Shown here one piece after another: positions 5,495 to 5,629 of a stretch of 5,629 nucleotides of DNA. Positions within the stretch are counted from its first letter, which is position 1, and every line of letters starts with the position of its first letter. The stretch spans positions 1 through 5,629 of the forward strand of contig CAYWIE010000070.1 in NCBI GenBank assembly GCA_964458275.1. The letters run 5' to 3'. The notes below the pieces were generated by a model. That model made no database searches and was not told the DNA's origin. It saw nothing but the letters and a program-made list of their open reading frames with translations. This DNA comes from HGM04593 sp964458275 (lineage in GTDB: Bacteria; Bacteroidota; Bacteroidia; Bacteroidales; Bacteroidaceae). The translations under genes and the position numbers were made by a program.

Positions 5495-5629
5495 TCAATA
5501 ATGTCTTTTTATTCTATCCATCTCCCGTTTGTCATCTCTCTCCTTTATGCTCTCGCGCTTGTCATATTCGTGTTTGCCTCTGGCAAGAGCAATTACAAGT
5601 TTCGCAAGTCCTTTCTCGTTTATGAACAG
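5495..5629 (-). CDS. smpB: SsrA-binding protein SmpB, C-terminal fragment (runs off right edge)
   Basis: SmpB binds tmRNA and delivers it to stalled ribosomes for trans-translation, in which the stuck peptide is tagged for degradation and the ribosome released. Only the last 44 residues and the TGA stop (read at 5497-5495) are in the window. They include LAKLVIALARGKHEYDKRE followed by SIKERDDKREMDRIKRHY. This is the highly conserved SmpB end: the last strand of the barrel, the ARGK.EYDKRE..K motif, and the basic tail that forms a helix in the empty mRNA channel. The rest, roughly 100 residues in a typical SmpB of about 150, lies beyond the right edge. It is upstream of metH on the same strand and its promoter, outside the window, probably drives metH and dedA too. 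Confidence 0.93.
   Translation of the reverse strand: MFINEKGLAKLVIALARGKHEYDKRESIKERDDKREMDRIKRHY

Overview
The window is chromosomal DNA from a member of the Bacteroidota, most likely order Bacteroidales. Four things point there: a DnaA N-terminus and an SmpB tail of Bacteroides-like sequence, a methionine synthase (MetH) that ends before the AdoMet reactivation domain, moderately GC-rich genes separated by very AT-rich spacers, and translation starts without clear Shine-Dalgarno sequences. Genus cannot be settled from the sequence alone. I see no insertion sequence, CRISPR array, tRNA or rRNA, and no obvious new system. The window is mostly ordinary housekeeping DNA; the least explained part is the spacer upstream of dnaA.

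Layout: (1) 1-233, minus strand: first 77 codons of dnaA, running off the left edge. (2) 234-863: about 630 bases of AT-rich spacer between divergent genes. It holds no convincing gene. It does hold a cluster of TGCAAAT motifs with a 14-bp perfect palindrome, a tandem pair of AT-rich 12-mers, a TCCACA/TGTGGA inverted repeat and an imperfect 20-bp dispersed repeat. (3) 864-1949, plus strand: an uncharacterised protein with an unrecognised N-terminal part and three C-terminal Sel1-like repeats, probably starting at TTG. (4) 1950-1995: a perfect 18-bp stem flanked by A and T runs, a shared bidirectional terminator between convergent genes. (5) 2008-2649, 2671-5451 and 5495-5629, all minus strand: dedA-family membrane protein, metH, and the 3' end of smpB.

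The three right-hand genes are read in the order smpB, metH, dedA with gaps of 43 and 21 bases and no terminator between them. They are probably one transcript ending at the 1950-1995 hairpin. Their products serve different processes: ribosome rescue by tmRNA, cobalamin-dependent methionine synthesis and folate recycling, and envelope lipid-carrier recycling. The link is therefore co-transcription rather than a shared pathway. dnaA and the Sel1 gene diverge from the AT-rich spacer, which must hold their promoters and could be an origin-like or DnaA-regulatory region; that last point is inference only.
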